Shown piece after piece: positions 7,186 to 9,343 of a DNA stretch of 9,343 nucleotides. This DNA comes from Dehalococcoidia bacterium (lineage in GTDB: Bacteria > Chloroflexota > Dehalococcoidia > GIF9 > AB-539-J10), in the NCBI GenBank assembly GCA_003562555.1, contig PWUO01000247.1, positions 1 to 9,343 on the forward strand, written 5' to 3'. A program made the position numbers and the translations under genes. The notes under the pieces are model-generated. The model saw only the letters and a list, made by a program, of their open reading frames with translations. It was not told the origin of the DNA and searched no databases. The first letter of the stretch is position 1; each line of letters opens with the position of its first letter.

Positions 7186-8175
7186 ATGGCTGAGCGTGTG
7201 TACGCCAATCAGCTTCGGACGCAGAATCACGATGCGGCAACCGTCTATCGTGGCTTCTCTCGCATTGCCAAGATCGAGTACGCCAGTGCTGGCGAGTCGA
7301 TGGTGGGCGAGGAGCTTTACGGCGAAGACGACCTGGGCACCGATGGTCTGCACCACGAAGTCTTCTTCCACACCGGCCTTCAGGGCCAGGCCGCGTTGCG
7401 CCCGGATAACGTCCGTCAGCGCTTCCCGGCTGCCACCTACCGCACTGCGTCCATCCTCATCAAGGGGTATGACCGCATCGGTATCGCGCATGAATACTAC
7501 CCGGAGGACTTGGAGGACAACCTTCCGGGCTTCGAGTTCATCGCGCAGATGGCTTCCGACCTGCCCATCCTCCAGAGGGACACGGAAGAAGACCTTCACT
7601 TCCGGCTCTACAACGAGGGCGAGACGACCAACGTCGGCTTCGCTAACACCCCCCTCTTCGTTGATGGCACGAACGATGTGCTCCAGTTGGTCGGCAACCC
7701 GACCTACTTCTCGGGCACGGCGGCTTCCAACATCATCGAAGGTGGCGGTGTCTCGCACGCCATGCTGCATCAACTGATTCAGTACGGCGACAACTTCATT
7801 GACGAAGAGGGGCGCTCGCGTCCGGTCGAGATCGACATGATCGTTGGCCGTGGTCAGAACATCGACCTCGTGGAGATGTACCTGAACCACCAGTCCAACA
7901 TCGAGAACTTCGACCCGACCCGGCCCAACCCGTCGGCTCGCCTGCGCGGCATTCGGCTTCTCCGCACGCAGCGCATGGCCCAGCCCAACGACCTCATCGT
8001 CTTCTACCGGGGCTGGCAGGACCACATCAAGATGCGGGCGAAGTACATGGGCCGCACCGACACCTGGGAAGAGGGTCATGCGCAGTACCGCAAGATCTAC
8101 ACCCAGATTCGGTCGCGCCTGGGCTACTACGCCTACACGAACCGGCTCGTCGTGCTTCTGCGCGGGGCCGCGTAA
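7186..8175 (+). CDS. Probable major capsid protein
   Basis: The 329-residue protein has the size and position of a HK97-fold coat protein. Features consistent with that fold are an early acidic, glycine-rich segment that may be the E-loop (ESMVGEELYGEDDLGTDG, about 38-55), a helix-rich centre (RDTEEDLHFRLYNEG), a probable spine helix (GVSHAMLHQLIQYGDNFIDEEGR) leading into strands EIDMIVGRG, and a C-terminal half ending HIKMRAKYMGRT…YAYTNRLVVLLRG. No N-terminal delta domain or protease site is evident, fitting the lack of a recognisable protease. Codon use is strongly selective: I counted no CGA, GTA, CTA, TTA, ATA or TCA codons in the whole gene, typical of very high expression. It lies between two beta-rich small genes. 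The assignment is by context, size and expression signs rather than a diagnostic motif. Confidence 0.78.
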   Translation: MAERVYANQLRTQNHDAATVYRGFSRIAKIEYASAGESMVGEELYGEDDLGTDGLHHEVFFHTGLQGQAALRPDNVRQRFPAATYRTASILIKGYDRIGIAHEYYPEDLEDNLPGFEFIAQMASDLPILQRDTEEDLHFRLYNEGETTNVGFANTPLFVDGTNDVLQLVGNPTYFSGTAASNIIEGGGVSHAMLHQLIQYGDNFIDEEGRSRPVEIDMIVGRGQNIDLVEMYLNHQSNIENFDPTRPNPSARLRGIRLLRTQRMAQPNDLIVFYRGWQDHIKMRAKYMGRTDTWEEGHAQYRKIYTQIRSRLGYYAYTNRLVVLLRGAA

Positions 8176-8181
8176 GGGAGG
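8175..8181 (+). promoter_or_regulatory. Ribosome binding site overlapping the capsid stop
   Basis: AGGGAGG begins on the last base of the capsid TAA and ends six bases before the ATG at 8188, tying translation of the small downstream gene to that of the capsid gene. Confidence 0.6.
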
Positions 8182-8187
8182 CTGAAG

Positions 8188-8640
8188 ATGGCTTTTCGCG
8201 CTTCTCCTCCGCGCCGGGTGCCGCAGTTCTCGAAGGTCGAAGCGGATGCTGCTGAGGTCTTCGGGGTCGATTTCGCAGTTGCGGACTTCGTGAATCTTGA
8301 GCGTTCCACCGTTCGTCATGAAGGTGGCTTCGCTCAGGGCGAGTTCGCTATCCTCCCCGACAAGCACCACTACGACCGGCTGCGCTTCTACTTCGGCCCC
8401 GTAACGCTTGGTGGCACTGTCACCGCCGCTACGTTGGCCGTGTGGAGCGTTGGTGCGGACGATCAGGTTCTTCTGCTTGGTACCTCGGAGCTTTCGGCGT
8501 CGGGCGGTTTCCCGCCTGTTGAGGCCGAGAACTACCAAGCCCGCTACTACATCTCCCTCGCGCTGCTCACGGGTACCAGCTCGCCCGAGGTCAGCGTGGA
8601 GACGTTCATCCAGGGCATCCACCAGGGGTATGTCCAGTAA
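8188..8640 (+). CDS. Unknown beta-rich protein, possible virion protein
   Basis: I do not recognise this 150-residue protein. A basic, proline-containing N-terminus (MAFRASPPRRVPQF) is followed by what looks like an all-beta domain: FVNLERSTVRHEGGFAQGEFAIL, then YDRLRFYFGPVT, TAATLAVWSVG, QVLLLGTSEL, RYYISLALL and SVETFIQGIHQGYV. No cysteine or membrane segment is visible. It is made directly after the capsid protein, with the ribosome site overlapping the capsid stop, and shares the capsid gene's selective codon use, suggesting an abundant product such as a cement, vertex or head-surface protein. That role is inferred. Two hairpins follow the stop codon, so this is probably the last gene of the capsid transcription unit. 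Confidence 0.78.
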   Translation: MAFRASPPRRVPQFSKVEADAAEVFGVDFAVADFVNLERSTVRHEGGFAQGEFAILPDKHHYDRLRFYFGPVTLGGTVTAATLAVWSVGADDQVLLLGTSELSASGGFPPVEAENYQARYYISLALLTGTSSPEVSVETFIQGIHQGYVQ

Positions 8641-8643
8641 CGA

Positions 8644-8661
8644 GTTCGAGAAATCTCGAAC
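8644..8661. repeat. Inverted repeat; copy 2 of the 17-base repeat
   Basis: GTTCGAG (8644-8650) and CTCGAAC (8655-8661) form a perfect seven-base inverted repeat around AAAT, starting three bases after the stop at 8638-8640. Bases 8644-8660 are identical to 3334-3350 in the portal gene. It could act as an RNA hairpin in front of the terminator or as a protein-binding DNA site. Confidence 0.6.
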
Positions 8662-8669
8662 CCACGACA

Positions 8670-8693
8670 GGGGGACGCTGCATCGCGTCCCCC
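8670..8693 (+). terminator. Probable intrinsic terminator after the capsid operon
   Basis: GGGGGACGC (8670-8678) pairs perfectly with GCGTCCCCC (8685-8693), nine base pairs with a six-base loop (TGCATC). The following TTCGTCTAT is pyrimidine-rich but not a clean T-run, so termination may be only partial, letting some transcripts reach the next gene. Confidence 0.65.
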
Positions 8694-8727
8694 TTCGTCT
8701 ATACTGGCGCTATGAGGGGAGCCAAAG

Positions 8728-9343
8728 ATGACGTTTGGGGAGCTAATCACCCTAGTTCGTGACGAGATCATCGTTGACGAATACTCAGACGCGTACACCG
8801 TTGCGGATATCAGGAATGCCTTGTGGCGAGCCTCAACGGAGGTAGCGGGGTCATTCGACTTCCCCAGGGCCATTACAGTTACCACCCTGTCGCCGGGTGA
8901 TACCGACCTTGCCGCACCAGCCAATTGCGCTCGAATCCATGCGCTTTCCGTAGACCTGGATGATGCACGGCTCATGAGCTATCGGCAGGTTCTCAGGCAT
9001 CGAGCTACAGGCAATGGCCCAATTCGCTATTTCAATTGGGACCCTAGGCGAAGTGGCAATATCGAAATCGCACCCCCTAGCCTGGGTGGTGACGCCATCA
9101 TCGAACACACCCAGGTATTGACCCGTCCGAGTGTTGGCGATTTTGATGATGCCGAACCGTGGAACGGACTTCTTGAGCGATACCATTCACTTGTTGCATA
9201 TCGAGCGGCCATTCCGCTGTACCAGATGGCCGAGCGCCAAGATGAAGTAGAGCATTGGCGCGCAGAGTACAACATGCGCCTTCAAGAGATGGCCGCAGCG
9301 CTCAACAGGACCGATATTGGTCGCCTGATGATGCACGATCAAC
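8728..9343 (+). CDS. Head-tail adaptor-like protein (3' end cut by window)
   Basis: The frame from ATG 8728 stays open for 205 codons to the window end, so the gene is incomplete. The opening MTFGELITLVRDEI…YTVADIRNALWRASTEVAG matches the usual start of phage adaptor/connector proteins: a helix, then a second helix of the form f.d.di..alneA..ev. A beta-rich middle follows (AITVTTLSPGDTDLAAP, about 49-65; NIEIAPPSLGGDAIIEH, about 111-127). A helical C-terminal part, WNGLLERYHSLVAYRAAIPLYQMAERQDEVEHWRAEY by position about 151-187, fits the adaptor pattern in which the chain ends in helices near the portal. Such proteins sit under the portal, close the filled head and accept the tail. AGGGGAG (8715-8721) lies six bases upstream. 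Codon use is clearly less selective than in the capsid gene. Confidence 0.68.
   Translation, partial: MTFGELITLVRDEIIVDEYSDAYTVADIRNALWRASTEVAGSFDFPRAITVTTLSPGDTDLAAPANCARIHALSVDLDDARLMSYRQVLRHRATGNGPIRYFNWDPRRSGNIEIAPPSLGGDAIIEHTQVLTRPSVGDFDDAEPWNGLLERYHSLVAYRAAIPLYQMAERQDEVEHWRAEYNMRLQEMAAALNRTDIGRLMMHDQ

Noticed and set aside
8160..8173. GC hairpin CGCG-GGGC-CGCG at the capsid gene end
   Set aside because: Only four to five pairs, and it is explained by GC-rich codons for the last residues; no T-run follows.
7042..8622. 526-residue open frame on the minus strand across the capsid gene
   Set aside because: It is in exact codon register with the capsid gene and the gene at 8188. Absence of TTA, CTA and TCA codons in those genes removes all minus-strand stops, so the frame is a by-product of codon bias. 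Its protein is low-complexity in character and has no sensible ribosome site.
8700..8705. TATACT after the terminator as a -10 box for the adaptor gene
   Set aside because: It is a fair -10 match, but no -35 hexamer lies about 17 bases upstream, where the terminator stem sits. Not enough to call a promoter.
8712..8762. Small open frame starting at ATG 8712
   Set aside because: It is 16 codons, out of frame with and overlapping the adaptor start, and its first bases form the adaptor ribosome site.

Overview
The window is part of a tailed double-stranded DNA phage (Caudoviricetes) genome or prophage: a late-gene head-assembly block with every gene on the plus strand, packed with almost no spacing. 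The host cannot be named from the sequence. The DNA looks moderately GC-rich by eye, with strong AGGAGG-type ribosome binding sites and ATGA/GTGA gene overlaps, as is usual in phage operons. No tRNA, CRISPR array, insertion sequence, integrase or attachment site was seen, and no stretch over 300 bases lacks a gene.

Layout, left to right. (1) 1-1644: large terminase subunit, cut by the left edge, so its Walker A is outside the window. (2) 1646-2751: a lysis pair, a GH73-type glucosaminidase endolysin followed by a single-membrane-segment holin-like protein, inserted between terminase and portal. (3) 2776-4815: portal protein. (4) 4824-6618: three genes linked by 4-base overlaps. These are a small helical protein, a charged coiled-coil protein that is the best scaffolding candidate, and an unrecognised 222-residue protein. 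(5) 6638-8640: a beta-rich putative head-decoration protein, the probable major capsid protein, and another beta-rich unknown. (6) 8641-8727: two tandem hairpins, the second a probable intrinsic terminator. (7) 8728-9343: the start of a head-tail adaptor-like gene running off the right edge.

Together these genes would make and fill the head. The scaffold candidate would assemble the capsid protein around the portal ring, terminase would dock on the portal and pump DNA in, decoration candidates would stabilise the shell, the adaptor would seal the portal and receive the tail, and the holin and endolysin would later open the cell. No prohead protease is recognisable. The large portal and the adaptor would suit a short-tailed phage, but no tail gene is in view, so this is weak.

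I found no clearly new biological system. The points most worth checking are the lysis pair's position, a stem-loop whose loop holds the holin stop codon and whose base abuts the portal ribosome binding site, an exact 17-base near-palindrome in the portal gene and again after the capsid operon, a sharp change in codon use at the terminator, and several unrecognised genes in the capsid block.
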